In this document: piece after piece, positions 47,908 to 59,960 of the stretch
How positions within the stretch are numbered: the stretch's first letter is position 1
How the letters are laid out: each line of letters begins with the position of its first letter
Source: Amblyomma americanum
Lineage: Eukaryota > Arthropoda > Arachnida > Ixodida > Ixodidae
DNA: 64,000 nucleotides
Reading direction: 5' to 3'
NCBI RefSeq assembly: GCF_052857255.1
Contig: NC_135498.1
Span: 163,862,124-163,926,123, forward strand
The notes under the pieces: model-generated
Databases searched by the model: none
The model's input: the letters and a program-made list of their open reading frames with translations, nothing else
Told to the model about the DNA's origin: nothing
Made by a program: the position numbers and the translations under genes

Positions 47908-49035
47908 CGAGAAACCCACGAGATCGTAAGCGTTATGGCTCTAGTCCTGCTGTTCTTATTATCTTTGTCTTTGAAAAATTTAAGGGAGCGCTTCGTTGAC
48001 CTAAAGTGCGGTGAGGCGTAAGCTTTTAGCGCAGTGTTGCTGCTTGTGTCGTTAGTGTGTGGTGAAGGTGTCTATTAAACACTACAAAATTGTTCGTTTC
48101 ACGACACTTTCGGTGATGTTCATTAGCGCGTGCACGCTTGGTTGCTGGAGACACAGGAGAGCATTTTGGAGGCGTCCTTCCAGATCGGCGTTGAGGAGGT
48201 GCCTGGCAAGATTGCCTGGGGAGCGCTCCTCTCGAACAATGGTGGCGCCACTCAGTGACGTCACACGCATGCGGAGTAAGCTGCAGCGCTGGCGCCTTGC
48301 GCATGCGCAGTGCATTATTGTATACTGAATTCCCAGTTACGACATACTACTCCCCCACTACTAGCTACTACTCAATAATTAATTATGTGGTAAGTAACAA
48401 ATTATTAATAAACAGATAATTGCAGGTCAGCTAATTAAATAATCAGTAAATAAGAACTTACTAATCACTACTTAACGTTAAGGACACTTGTGTGCTTGCT
48501 TGCAGGAATGCGAAAGGATCTGTTTTGAGGAAAGGAAAGGATTTTTGAGGAAAGGACGGAGAAGCTCTCGGGTCTCGAAATCTCAACCACGTTTGATTGA
48601 CAGCAATAGTGTGACACTTTTCTTGTTTAAGGGATGCACCACTGCCCCCCGAATGGAGGTGCTGCCAGCACTGGTGTTTGTTCGTCGCAAGTAGCGCTTC
48701 TCGAGCGACCTTGCGCAAAGAATAATTAATTTAACTAGCAAGGGGAAGTTAAGGAGGTTCCTCTTCCCGTTTTACCTCGCTCTACCAATCATTAACGAAA
48801 TCTAAGTTTTGACAAAATCTCGTCTGGTCGGACGGCAAGTTCATATTAGTGCCAAAAAAGGAAGACGCTGAGAAAAGGTTTGGGTAAAAGAAATAGACGT
48901 TTCGGCTTCTATATGGAACCCTTAGTGACTACTAATTCAACCAATGATTAATTTAACAGCCGCCTGCCAGGTTGCATTAGGTTGTCATCTTTTCTGGGTA
49001 CCAATGCCACTTAACACATCCAGTGTTGTTTAAAC
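47908..49035. other. No gene recognised
   Basis: Flank of the Gypsy element. Short frames only. A TA/AAT-rich stretch (48340-48480) has no repeat structure that I recognise. Confidence 0.3.
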
Positions 49036-49037
49036 AT

Positions 49038-49121
<84 letters not shown>

Positions 49122-49172
49122 GCACGCACGCACGCAGGCACGCACGCACACACGCACACACGCACACACAGA
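49036..49172. repeat. (CA)n microsatellite grading into (CACG)n
   Basis: About 77 bp of pure CA from 49041, followed by CGCA and CACG variants to about 49172. The interrupted right half suggests an older part. Frames through it are His-Thr or Cys-Val repeats and not genes. Confidence 0.95.
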
Positions 49173-50250
49173 CGGGTTTGGCTCAAGGACTTACAGCTTA
49201 CAAAGAACTCATCACGAAAAAAGGGTTGTGAGTTCGCGCGTTGCGTATTGCGCCATTTGTTTTGTGGTCGTCAATAAAGTGTAGAGCGCGCTGCAAGTAA
49301 GAAGTGAAACCAACTACGCCTAATTCAAGCACCTTTGATAGGCATAATTACAAGGAATAGGGAGCAAGTGCTTAATGATCTTTTTTTGGCACCATGTGAT
49401 GCATGGCTTTAGACATCCAAAAGTAGCCCGTGAACATCACCCGAGGCGTAAGAAAGAACGAGCATGACCGGGTCACTGCCATTGGAGCGCCGTTGGAAGC
49501 TAGGCTTGCCGGAACTGACTGGGGACTGTCCCAAACTTCTGGTAATGCCGTCAACCCTGTAGAGTTTGAGGTCGTAGCTTCCAAGCTATTGACCATATCG
49601 CACGTTTGGTGTTGGAGACTGCGATAGATGAAACCGGGCTAATTAGCTGATATTCAGAATTACATGGTGAAGGCTTTTTCGTTTACTGTGCCGTTGATAT
49701 TTTAGTGCCCTAGAACTTACAGTGGCCATCCCCCGGATTTGTATGTTCTGTGTTTGTTCGTCTGAAACCGATTTTGTGGCAGGCTGCTTACTTGCCCACC
49801 GGGTAGCTTTTTTCCCAAGACCTAGCCGGTGGTAAACAGGCGAGAACCTGGGGCGCTAATTACGCGTCACGGCCGCCAAGCGCACCGAGCTAAGCCGGTT
49901 GAGCAGCAGAGATTAGGAGAAGAACGTGATTTGAATGATGCTTGCGCAGTAGCTAAACGGAAGGAGTTGGGGCGGTAGTTAGGTGGTACCGTGGAACACC
50001 CTAGTTGGTCGTAGCTCCAAAACGACAACTGACGTGATTTAATGATTAGGAAGATTGTGTCCCAACACACCATCAACCACATTAACCTAGCAAAGCAGCG
50101 CATCACCGGAACACATCATGCTAGCTCACATATTCGCGTTTAGCCTAATTATCAAAGCCAACTGAATTTTTTTTTACTTTGGTAGGTTGCAGCCAGTGGT
50201 GGCGTGTTGCTCAGGGGCATAGGACGACGATTTGGTCTACTACAAGGCTG
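49173..50250. other. No gene recognised
   Basis: TTGTGGCAGGCTGC near 49776 recurs as ATTGTGGCAGGCTGC at 17996, beside the (GT)n tract, so a short GC-rich repeat family is shared. Nothing else is recognised. Confidence 0.35.
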
Positions 50251-50261
50251 ATCGTGAACCG

Positions 50262-50700
50262 AGCACTTCATCATCATCACCAGGCTGACTACGCCCACTG
50301 CAGTGTAAAGGCCTCTCCCATATCTTTCCAATTAAACCTGTTCTTTGGCAAATGCGGCCACCATATCCCCGCAAACTTCTTGAACTCATCCACCCACCTA
50401 CCTCTCTCCTGCCACCTTTTACGCTTGCCTTCACTCGGAATCCACTCTTAACCTAAATGTACCATCGGTTATGTTGCCTTCGAATTACATGCCCTGCCCA
50501 TGCCCATTTCTGCGTTTTGATTTCGACCAGTCGCGTTTGTTCTCTGATCCATTCACCTATCATTTTCATTTTGCATATTTCACTGCGTTGTCCTCAAATT
50601 AAGTTTAATCTTTTTCTTTACCCTCCATGATCCTGCGTCATAGTTTAGTATCGGAGCTCACAAGCCTATATCATTAAACCCATTTGTTCGATAGTGCTGC
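50262..50700 (-). mobile_element. RTE-like LINE, 3' end
   Basis: On the plus strand it opens with CATCATCATCACCAGGCTGACTACGCCC and AAAGGCCTCTCCCATATC, reverse complement of the typical RTE 3' end. It continues with blocks near 50480-50515 (GCCCTGCCCATGCCCATTTC) and TTCACCTATCATTTTCATTT. It overlaps the same element region as the copy at 9340-9880. Frames are broken. Confidence 0.7.
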
Positions 50701-51655
50701 TGTTTTATCGCCTTTGATATACCATTTAAGCCGCGAGCAAATATTACTGACTCTCGTAGAAGCACAAATATACGGGGCTTTACTCCCGCTGAATGTCGAA
50801 TCATGATTTTCTCCTACTGATTATGTCGCCCTCTCTATTATGATTCCTATCCATTTATGATTCTTTTCTAATTCTGAGTCCAATGACTTTTCTCCCCAAT
50901 CTATTCCAATTCTTACTTTATTCAAATTCTGATTACGCAACCAAACAACATCAGTCACACTTCTAGATCGCGACGAGTCCTCATACCACCTCCAACGCAA
51001 AGGCGCAACGTTTAAGCGAAGTGGCTGCTTCAAACAATGTCACTGATAGGAATTGTGAGACCCGAGTTGCTTTTCCTGAGCGATGTGAGATGATATAGTT
51101 TTCGCAGGTCTCATTTTTGCACACACTGCTTTTCTGAAGGGCGCATATTGTGCACGTAGCCCTGCTGTTGTCTGAGTCTTCGTTTTTACTCAGCGATTCT
51201 ATTTCCGATGTCTCCCTTCTCTTCCCTACAAGGGGCTGGGGAAGAAGAGGCCGGCTGGCATGTCAGGTGGAGCGAGGAAAATTCCCCTAAACACCACCTC
51301 ACCGAGCAGCTGGATGCTTCAGAGAGACAGCAACACCACTGTACATTTTTCGCATTTATGACCATCTTAATGCTGTCGCATTAGAAGGAAGCGTGCTCGA
51401 GGCATTTCAATAACTGGCCGTTTGGCAAGAGTTCAGGCTTGGATATTTGATAAAAGACGTCTTGATCAGTTTTCTCGGATACAATGTGAAGGTAATTCAG
51501 TTGCATAGGCTGGAATTCAGAATCCCTGCATTACTGCGGTGTTCCCCAAATTCAGGTTTGCAATAGTGGGTCTTAATTAAATTCCCAAATATTGAGTATG
51601 AAGCTACAGATGCAGGCTTGGATTAATCGAGAGAACTGCGTACTTGCACACGCAG
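50701..51655. other. No gene recognised
   Basis: Possibly the continuation of the RTE copy at the left, too diverged to tell. I see no host-gene exon. Confidence 0.3.
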
Positions 51656-51659
51656 ATAT

Positions 51660-52110
51660 CTCGAACGTATTAACGCCGCAGTGTTAAGGGCGCCGTGTCG
51701 CAGAAAAGCCGGCGTTCGAGTTGGCGTCTGTGTCATTGGTCGTGAGGAAAACATCCACGAAAAATCGTCAGCGGAGCAATCTATAGGCAACAGGTGGGCC
51801 TCGCAAGTAACTTGACGTTGCGACGTAATCAAAACCTGCCCGGATTTTGTACAAAACTGGCCACCACGGCAGGTGGCAGTCAAAATAATGGTTGGTTGCG
51901 AGAAGTACCTCGTGAGGAGTAACCTAGGTCTCGCAAGAGTAACATTTGGCAGCGCCTGCCGCCGGATGGCTGTGGCGCATCTCTTAACTGCTGCACCACT
52001 GCGCCAGATGTGGTATGAGGTCTTCCAGCGATCTATGAACGTAAAGTAGAGCATAACAAAATCCGCACTAATGTCCAATAGCACACTAAGGCTATCGCGT
52101 CATACCCTTA
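51660..52110. mobile_element. Composite SINE-like repeat with two tRNA-like ends
   Basis: The left end has a plus-strand tRNA-like segment (CGCAGTGTTAAGGGCGCCG, then a box-B-like GGCGTTCGAGTTGGC near 51709). The right end has a minus-strand tRNA-like segment (TTAACTGCTGCACCACTGCG near 51985), which is shared with 24548-24680. Both ends point inward. It has no coding role. Confidence 0.5.
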
Positions 52111-54570
52111 AGGCGCAGCTTAAGTGTACCGTCCAATTATATTCTTAGTGGCGAAAACTGCCTACATGCAGCAATGCTGCATTCCACTAGAATGCTGCAT
52201 GGACGAGCAACGAGGCAAAAGTACCGCATAGAATTTTTGTCACCTTTGTGTGGTGCTCTGAATAAGAGCTTATGACTAGAAAAAAGTTCTTTCATCTTAT
52301 AAAATCTTATTTAAAGGTCTTCAGCACTTCATTTTCCAGCGACTTCTCTCATAGTTTTTCACTTCTAACAGCAAGCAATCCGGCTTTAGCAGGACCTCCT
52401 CTCATTAAGTGGCTAAGTGCTCATCTGCATTTTCCGTTTGCCCGAAATCGACTACGTCGTGAGGGTGCTGTGCTTTGTTGTTTTAGAGTAGCTGGTATCA
52501 TATTATATTTCTTCACTCCTTTTTTTCCCTGTAGAGCCGCTTTATAGGGCAGATGACAAAGGTTCTGATTGCGTCGCTACTTTTTGTACCCAAGTATCGG
52601 GAGCGTTACCCAGGCTTCTAAAAACCAGTGTATTAAAGCGACTTCGGCACCACTTGCTTTGAGCAAAAAAAAACAGCAATACAAAATACACTTGCCTCAC
52701 TGCGAATTGAGAACAATTATCTATACATAATAACATGTCTCTCTACTGAGTATAAATTATGTTCGCAGGCTGCGTGTGGTGTTCTGAACGTCTCTTTTAC
52801 AAAGAACTTCAGTAACCCTGTTAAATTAGCAAAGAAACCATAGCTAAGCTTAAAAATATACCTGTTCCACAAGTTTTTGATCGTCTGTACAAGAAGCAGC
52901 ATCGTCGCACAGAGCTTTGAAACATCGCGTATTGCATACTCAAGATTTCATTTTAAAGAATTCGAGGATTTGAAAAAGCAGAGGTTTATTGTCGCGAACA
53001 AGATTTACTTATTGAACACAGGAAATATCACATAGTACTCTCCATGCTCGGGAAAAATGAGCTGTCTTGTTTAGCGTTTGCGTCACCTTTACTTTTGAAC
53101 AGCTTCGTGTGGGATGTTTTAAATTAGTTGCTCCACCGTTCTCTTGCATTTTGCACCAACTCGCCCAACAATATGTTATTGTAATGGCTTAAATGACGAC
53201 CGCAAAAATGATCATTTACCGTTACTCATTAAGGTATTCTGTTAAACACGCTGCATCCAAATGGTATCATACATCCGGAAGATATTGCTCGCCGATTGGT
53301 CGCTGTTTACAGGAAAGGGCAGAATAAATTGTGAATGCTGAGAGGAGCAAGATAAGAGATGTGAAACGAAAGGCTTATAATTTGTATAGTCTCTGCTACA
53401 ATGCTAGCTATCCCTGACATGTCAAGTTTCGTACGGTAGGAGCACAAGCTATGATGAACAAAAAAAGTTCTTTGGCGAATAATCAGCGAGCCTAAGCGTG
53501 GGGCGTCTTCAGAAGTACCCCAAAGCACACAAGGCGCTGACTTTTAGAAGGGCTATAGCCACGGTACGATATGTGCGCCGAAATGTTGAGGAACTTTCAC
53601 GGTAAAATTATTTTTAGTGAAATACTCGACGTCATCAAACAAAATGTGACAAGAGGTACGAAATTTAAATTAATCATTTTCCTTCATTTTTTTATTCTAG
53701 TCAACACATAGGTACTCAAGCAGCCTTATAATAGCATGACATCTTATCAGGGGGTTATTTCGCTTCAGTTTCGAGTTTCTCCAACTATACAGGTTCTCTT
53801 GCAACAAAATTAGCTCAGCAGAAACTCAAAACGTCCCTCAGCAGCAGGTGATATTGAAAACAACAGCCAAACTGCACAAGGAGAAATACACAATGTCCTG
53901 CCAGCCGGTCTACAGGCAGCAACAAGAGCAGATAAAATGCATTTCGCAATGATTGCGCACCTCGCCGTGGCAGCCGTAAGGGCGCTCCTAAAATTCATTA
54001 CTAAGATTTGGCTGCAAGGAAAAATATCTGAAGCAGGGACAAAATTCTTAATAGTGCCCTTCCTAAAATTGGAAAACGACCATAAAGTCCTAATAGCTAC
54101 AGGGCAATATCACATACTACTGCTTTGCAAAATATCTTCAAGTATTCTAAATATCCGCCTTATGTAATTTTCTAAATCTCGCCCACATGAGTATTGTTTT
54201 TAAAAAGCATCCTCGGCAACAGGACGTCTACTTGCGTTGAAATTATGGTCCGGAAGGCATACTAAACCGCCTGAAGGTTCGACGTACTATCCCGGCTGGA
54301 ACTATAAAACGCTTAAATGGCTTTCTGAGCAGGCGTTCAGAGTATGGCTAGTAGCGAAAAAATCCTGTGTTCATTATGTATTTAAATTTCTGTAGATGTC
54401 TTCCAAACTGTATTTATATCTTCGAGCGCATAAACATGCGAGAGACAACTACAGATGACCATAAATAAACTGGCTAAACGGACACATACTGGCGGATTTG
54501 TTTTTTTTTTAACAGCTCTAGCTCGGAACAAGATTACGCAGCTACTTCACACCGCACCTACATAACCCCA
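52111..54570. other. No gene recognised
   Basis: The segment 52840-52900 matches 62716-62775 in inverted orientation (ACTTGTGGAACAGGTA/ACTCGTGGAACAGGTA), an unnamed short repeat. No exon or domain is visible elsewhere. Confidence 0.3.
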
Positions 54571-54808
54571 GAGCCGCCGCGAAAGCTCAGTGGTTATGGC
54601 GCTTGGCTGCTGATCTGAAAGACGTGGGTTTGAATCCGCCCACGGCGGTTGAATTTCGATGGAGGTGAAAAGCTAGAGGCCCACGTGCGGTTCGATCTCA
54701 GTGGACGCTGAAAACCTCAGGTGGTAGAGATTTCTGGAGCCCTCCACTACGGCGTCCGCTCATAGCCTGAGTCCCTTTGGCACGCTGCACCCCCATAAAC
54801 CATAAACT
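54571..54808 (+). mobile_element. Ruka-type SINE, forward orientation
   Basis: The tRNA-like head runs GAGCCGCCGCGAAAGCTCAG...TGGTTATGGCGCT, with a box-B-like GGTTTGAATCC near 54627. The body has GAATTTCGATGGAGGTG, a CTCAGGTGGTAGAGATTTC block and CCCTCCACTACGGCG. The tail is ACCATAAAC. It is the best-preserved SINE copy of this family in the window. Confidence 0.8.
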
Positions 54809-57299
54809 AAGGCTGTAATATGAGTGAAAGGCAAACACAGATTTTTAAGCGTAAGCTTTCACAGGAAACTCGCAATCGTCCGTCACATATACGAGAGCTG
54901 CCTGCACTGACCCCGCATTATTGCAGTCATCGTTACTGTTGAGCGAACTGCCCAATTATTGTAAATAAAAGGACTCCTTAAGCGTATGGAAATGGTACTC
55001 GCAAGATAAGTTTTGAAAAGCCCGAGCTTGGCAGCGCGATCAATGCTTTCTTTAAATGCTTCCTTGAGAACTGCGAACTTAAGTGCCATATGGCTAAGTT
55101 ATACTACCAATATAATATGTTTAAATCAATAAATAGACATAAAATAGTTTCATAAAATTAGAACGTTTTTTACATGGAAAAACGTTATTAGCAAAAAAAT
55201 TGTTGAGCTGGAAAGAATCGATCTGCAGATACAAACACTTTTGTATTAGAATGTTACGATACGAGAAAAAGATTGCGTTTATAAACATCGCCCTAATGAA
55301 AAATGCGGTTGTACAGATTTTCTGGATAAGAGAAACTCTTCCGGTGATGGTGGCTGAGCGCGCTTTCCATGGCGGTTTAACGGCGCTGCGTGGTGCTTGC
55401 GAGTGGGTCTCCTAAAAGTGGGGCCTTCAAAGAATGGCATAAAGAGCGTCCAAGATGTGTACTGAGCCCGTCGTGCAAGCCTTAAATTGGAACTATTGCC
55501 TTTGTCTTTCCGCTACAAATGGGTCCGTGTTCATCCAACAGGGGTTTTTACTAGGCTTAGCGTTCTATAACAAATACGTCATAAAATATGTCCACAACGT
55601 AAGCAGCTGCTGCACTCATCACAAAGCTATGATATTAATTTTGCTCTACAAGCCACTTACAGCACCGAGCGTCAATGATACTGGAGATCTGACACAGAAC
55701 GGGAGGCCAAGTGTGGAAGGGAGTCAAGTAGAAAAGTGTGCAAGCAGAAAACTAGAAGCATGCACGTGTAAATAAATGCAAAGAAGGATGAACGTGAATT
55801 GAAGTTGGACGAAAGAAATGTATGTGAAGTGTTGGGTCATGTAAAGGAGATTAGAACTCTCATGCTGCGCACTTCTGCCGGATCAGCGGATCGATCGCCT
55901 GTCAATTTCTTTTTCTACTATAAATGTTTGGCAGGCAAGCTAAACGTCCACAGCTTCACTGATGTTGCAAATAATAGCAGTTTTTTATAGCTTATGTTGA
56001 AAACACTCTCATGATTTCGTGGTTTATTCTTAAATTTGCCCGTAAACTCGCGCATATTTCTTTTTTCATTGAGGCCCCCTTCTAGACCGATGTCTCTCTG
56101 AAAAGAAGAGCGGAGCATCACTGCACGCGTAAGTCAGAACAACAAGCAACCTTTAAAGATATTTCCGGCAAGGAAGCTTCAAACTAAAAACAAATTATAC
56201 ATTCGAGGTATCAGTAAGGCTTCCTTTATACTTTTATTCGCCGGTCAAGTATTTCACGGGCATTTGGGTAAAATTAAGGTGTACGGGACAAAAAAACTTT
56301 GATGTAGGCGTCTTAAAGCAGCAGAGCTTAGTCTGTGTCAGAACTTTCCACTATCCGCCAAGAAACAAGCTGCAAAGGTGCGTGTTTACTGGCAATATAG
56401 AGAGAAACACAGGCTACGTTGTAACTTTCTCGCTGCACTGGATCCGCATGGCGGCGTCAAAGATTCAGCAATAAGGCCCTGAAAAAATCCGCGCTGTTGT
56501 TCGACTTCATGGCGTGCAGGGAAAACAGTGTGAAGGGAGTTTAAATAAAAGTAAAAAAAGTAACTTCAGACGCTAGTACCACGTGGATCAGTAGATCACT
56601 GCCGTGGTGCTGAAGCTCAACCGTTCACCGGTGCTAGGCATACATGCCGGCGTAATGGGTTCTTTGAAGGCTGGCTGTGCAGTGCCTTAACAACTGACGC
56701 GATCCTTCATTCCCAGTTATTGCTAGGTTCTTCTGGCGTCTTCCACAGTTGCCGAGTTGTTAATGTAAACTTCATAGAAGGCGGTGCCACACTGCAGGTG
56801 CGAGAAAACTGTCTGGTCTCTCAACTTTGGTATCAAATATGAAAAAATGGGATTGACTACATCTAGTAGTATCGCTTTGAACAGTGATTGCACAGAAAAA
56901 TATTGTTCTTGATATACATTTCCAGTCAGTTGCAAATTAGTAATAGCCGTTTTCCAGGGGGCTAATGGCTATGGCGACGAAGCTTGGCCCCAAAAGGTCT
57001 TAGGCCCATTTTGGCGCATATTGTAAGTGCAGTACGAACAGTAACCGTGAGTGATGGACAGGGAAGTATGAAAGGACCTTGTCTCACCCACTACCGCCTC
57101 TGCGACATTGTTCACCCTTGCTTAAAGCATGCGGGCCTCTTCTCATCTCTGAGGGATATATAGTTGTCTTGTGCTTTAAGAAATGCTTCTTACATGTCCT
57201 TCTAAGTTTACAGTGACTCATTGTCTTCACAAAACGCGAGCGTTCAGCGCAGGCACCTGACTGCAGTTCTTTTATTCCATGGCACTCTGAGTCCAATTA
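54809..57299. other. No gene recognised
   Basis: Frames are short and without domains. I checked for splice-flanked frames and found none that convinced me. Confidence 0.3.
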
Positions 57300-57640
57300 T
57301 CATGTGATCCTCATTCTGGTTTAATTGGCTGCAGCAATTTGGCAGCTCCACGGCACACTTGAATAAAGACTAGCGCAAACAGACCTGTTCGTCTGCTGCG
57401 CAGAATGAAAGGCTCAGAAGCACGTTCGAGAGCAGCCCTGTTTTTACTAAAGCGGACTAAAGCGGCTGTTTGGGCTTGTTGGTCAGTGAACATGGTAAAA
57501 GAATGCAGCGCGAAAAAACAAGGACGAACAAAAGTGGACAGGACAGGGCGCTCACTATCAACACATTTATTCAGAAAGATGAGCAGCCTATATAACGCAG
57601 TCCAACACCCACGTGACCAAGAAAATAGCAAACGCGTTCA
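57300..57640 (-). mobile_element. Probable Penelope-like or LINE terminal fragment
   Basis: On the minus strand it reads GTCCACTTTTGTTCGTCC, then CGCGCTGCATTCTTTTACC, then a phrase with ACCAACAAGCCCAAAC. This matches the layout of the terminal segments at 42322-43190 and 63835-63928 (TTGTTCGTCC-like phrase, CGCGCTGT-like phrase, ACCAACT-like phrase). No enzyme domain is present. Confidence 0.4.
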
Positions 57641-59214
57641 ACTATCTAATACAAAAACAAAACAAAATGAAGTACACAATATCAAAGTGATACATATCTA
57701 GGAAACACAAAGTCAGCCAAGAACCGATAAAACCGAGAGGACCACGACGAACCGTAAGGTGCACGCATGGAAAATGATCAGTCAGCGACCTTTGCCGCCA
57801 ATGCAGCACGAGGCAAAACGAAAACGAAAATAACAATACAGTCACCGAACACTAAGTAAAAGTCGAAGCTAAAAGCAGGGTCGGGGCCAAACGCATAAAA
57901 AAACAATACAAAACGCAACGCAAAAGCTGAGTCAACCATTCACAGTCAAACTGAGTTAAAAAAGTTGAAAGTTCTCTAGAACAAGAATTAAAAGCAGACG
58001 TGATTAAAAAAAGACGTGTTTATAGTGGGCCTAGAAAACTGGACTCCTTGTCTGTAAGTAAAATTGAAGGCGTGCTGACGCACTTGTCACCAGCTTTGGT
58101 TGGTGACGGCCAGAACAAAGAACGAAGCCCCTTTTACGTGCACCCCTCTAGCCTGAACGCAGAGAACGGCTGCACATTTTGATCTCGGGCATCAGTAATG
58201 ATAGTTACACAGAGAAAAGAGCTTCGGTAATTAGGAGTTTAATTGCGCCTCCTGTAGGCCACATAATATATTAATAAGGAGGCGCAGCATTCTGATGTAG
58301 GTTCACATCTTTATCTTCCTATTGTCTAATTACCGAAAAAGAAACAGCTTAGTGAACAGTACTGCATCACGTCCTTCCTCTACCTTCCTCTGTTTCTTGT
58401 CTTTATTGCTATTCCTTCTGAATATGAAAAGAAATCAGCTAGCTCACATTTTCCCCCAAACAGTGCTGCACTAGACAATGCAATATTTCATAGCAATGCG
58501 AAATCAGTACCGGAACCAAGTCGAACTGAGCAAAGGCTTCACGCACGAACTCTTGTTCCGGGAAAGAAAAGGTGTCTGCGAACAAGAAAGGCTGTAAAAA
58601 TCAGATAATTTCCTACGCACAAAAATTGCGAAATGCACTAAAAGCGAGCGAAGGAATTCTCCACAATAGTGACTAATAGAGGCAGAATGTTTTCTGCAAG
58701 TTCTGGGTAAAGGTTTTAACCCCAGAAAGCGCAGAATACTCGCGCTTGACGCAGGTAAAAACTACCGAGTTCGTTTGGTTAGCAACGTGAATTTTGACTG
58801 TCGCAATAGAGTGTTTGCAGGTGGCAATGGGAGAAGGTTTCAACATTTACAGATGACCATTTGGTTATTGGTGATGACAATTGGCACGCTCGATTGCGCA
58901 TTGCCTCCTAGAACAGGCAAGTTACTAGGCAGAGCACTCAGTGCGGCTTCTTCATGCCTTTTGTGCTGCGTTTTCTTAGTAACTACAAAGCGCAAAAAAC
59001 TAATCGCGTTTATACATTGCCAATAGAGCTGTGTTGCCTCGGTTCAGAGATCTCTTCAATATGTTTTGTTGTATATTTATAACAAAAAGTACATAATACT
59101 TATGTTTTCAGTTCACAAGGCCCTGAGGAAGATTTCTAAGCTCTGCCTTTAGCACACAAACGAGAGCTTGCGTGCTAAAGGAAGCTACTAGTTCCACATC
59201 GGCGCTGGCATTGT
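57641..59214. other. Mostly unrecognised DNA with one small hairpin element
   Basis: The A-rich part 57640-58010 may belong to the fragment at its left. A 115-bp inverted structure lies at 58223-58337. I see no exons. Confidence 0.3.
58223..58337. repeat. Small MITE-like hairpin
   Basis: The ends are TTCGGTAATTA (58223-58233) and TAATTACCGAA (58327-58337), a perfect inverted pair. Inside, GCGCCTCCTG faces AGGAGGCGC. It could fold as a hairpin and be a miniature transposon. No target duplication was defined. Confidence 0.55.
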
Positions 59215-59470
59215 GTACTAGACTCGTCTTTGTTTTGGCAGCGTATATAGGGCAGACAGGCAGATGTCTTAACGTAAGGATGAGGGAACATGCCATTTAC
59301 ATCACATGAAAAGTGGGGAACACTTTGCTTAGCACTGCAAGGCCTGTAAAATAGTTTCCCCTTTCTAAATCGTAGGCATGTTGTAGGGCGTGGTAAAGAT
59401 CAGCTGCGAGAGAAGCTGTGCAAGTCCATAAAATCGGCAAATAGCTTCGTGGCACGTGCAACGGTTATTC
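59215..59470 (+). pseudogene. GIY-YIG endonuclease fragment of a Penelope-like element
   Basis: The plus-strand frame at about 59243-59305 reads YIGQTGRCLNVRMREHAIYI. This is the GIY-YIG nuclease core pattern (Y-I-G-Q-T-x-R-x-L-N-x-R-x-x-E-H) found at the C-terminus of Penelope-like retroelements, where it nicks the target DNA. A stop follows within a few codons, and later parts appear in other frames. The first GIY half is worn. The reverse transcriptase is not found upstream. Confidence 0.65.
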
Positions 59471-59811
59471 CCTATAGCTCCTGCACAACGGACGAAATTT
59501 TTGGTAGCATGCCTAAGCTCTTCGAACAATCTTCCTGCTCATTCATTCCTAGTTAATTTTTTTCCTTTTTTGATTGCTAGTTTGACTTTTATGTTTTGGT
59601 GTCATTTTTTTGCATGCGCGTTTTGCGAGGGCGCGTTTCGTACTAACTGCTGGGACGTGTGCGGCGTTCATTTAGTCACAAGTGTAGCGCCCGCCCTGTC
59701 ATGGCGTTCATTATATGATGTCTCAACGTTACGTTCTTGGCTCAAAGAGTTTATTAAGAAGCTTTGCTTGTTTTAAACACATAAAAACGGAAGCGCCCAC
59801 AGGTTCATTAC

Positions 59812-59960
59812 CTGCTTAGAATAAAATGGAGTGAAGAGATGAATTTTGTAGAAATCCGCGGTGATTGTTTCTTCCTTACTTTTTGGAGATATGCTCTTGG
59901 ATAAAGTCTCATTTATGGCGAGTGCTTCTCCGCCCAACACGCATCTTGAGTGCTCTCCTT
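59812..59960 (-). CDS. Isolated exon-like frame, function unknown
   Basis: A strong acceptor (TTTCTTTTTCTTTTGCAG, AG at 59962-59961) is followed by 149 bp open in one frame and closed by a donor (AAGCAG then GTAATG). The frame contains HSRCVLGGEALAINETLSKS and TADFYKIHLFTPFYSK, with one potential N-glycosylation site (NET). I do not recognise the protein. Upstream in the same frame the intron side also lacks stops for some distance. No partner exon was found within the window, so it could be an internal exon of a gene with large introns or a chance frame between good splice signals. Confidence 0.35.

Noticed and set aside
49023..49277. His-Thr and Cys-Val rich frames
   Set aside because: They are translations of the CA microsatellite.
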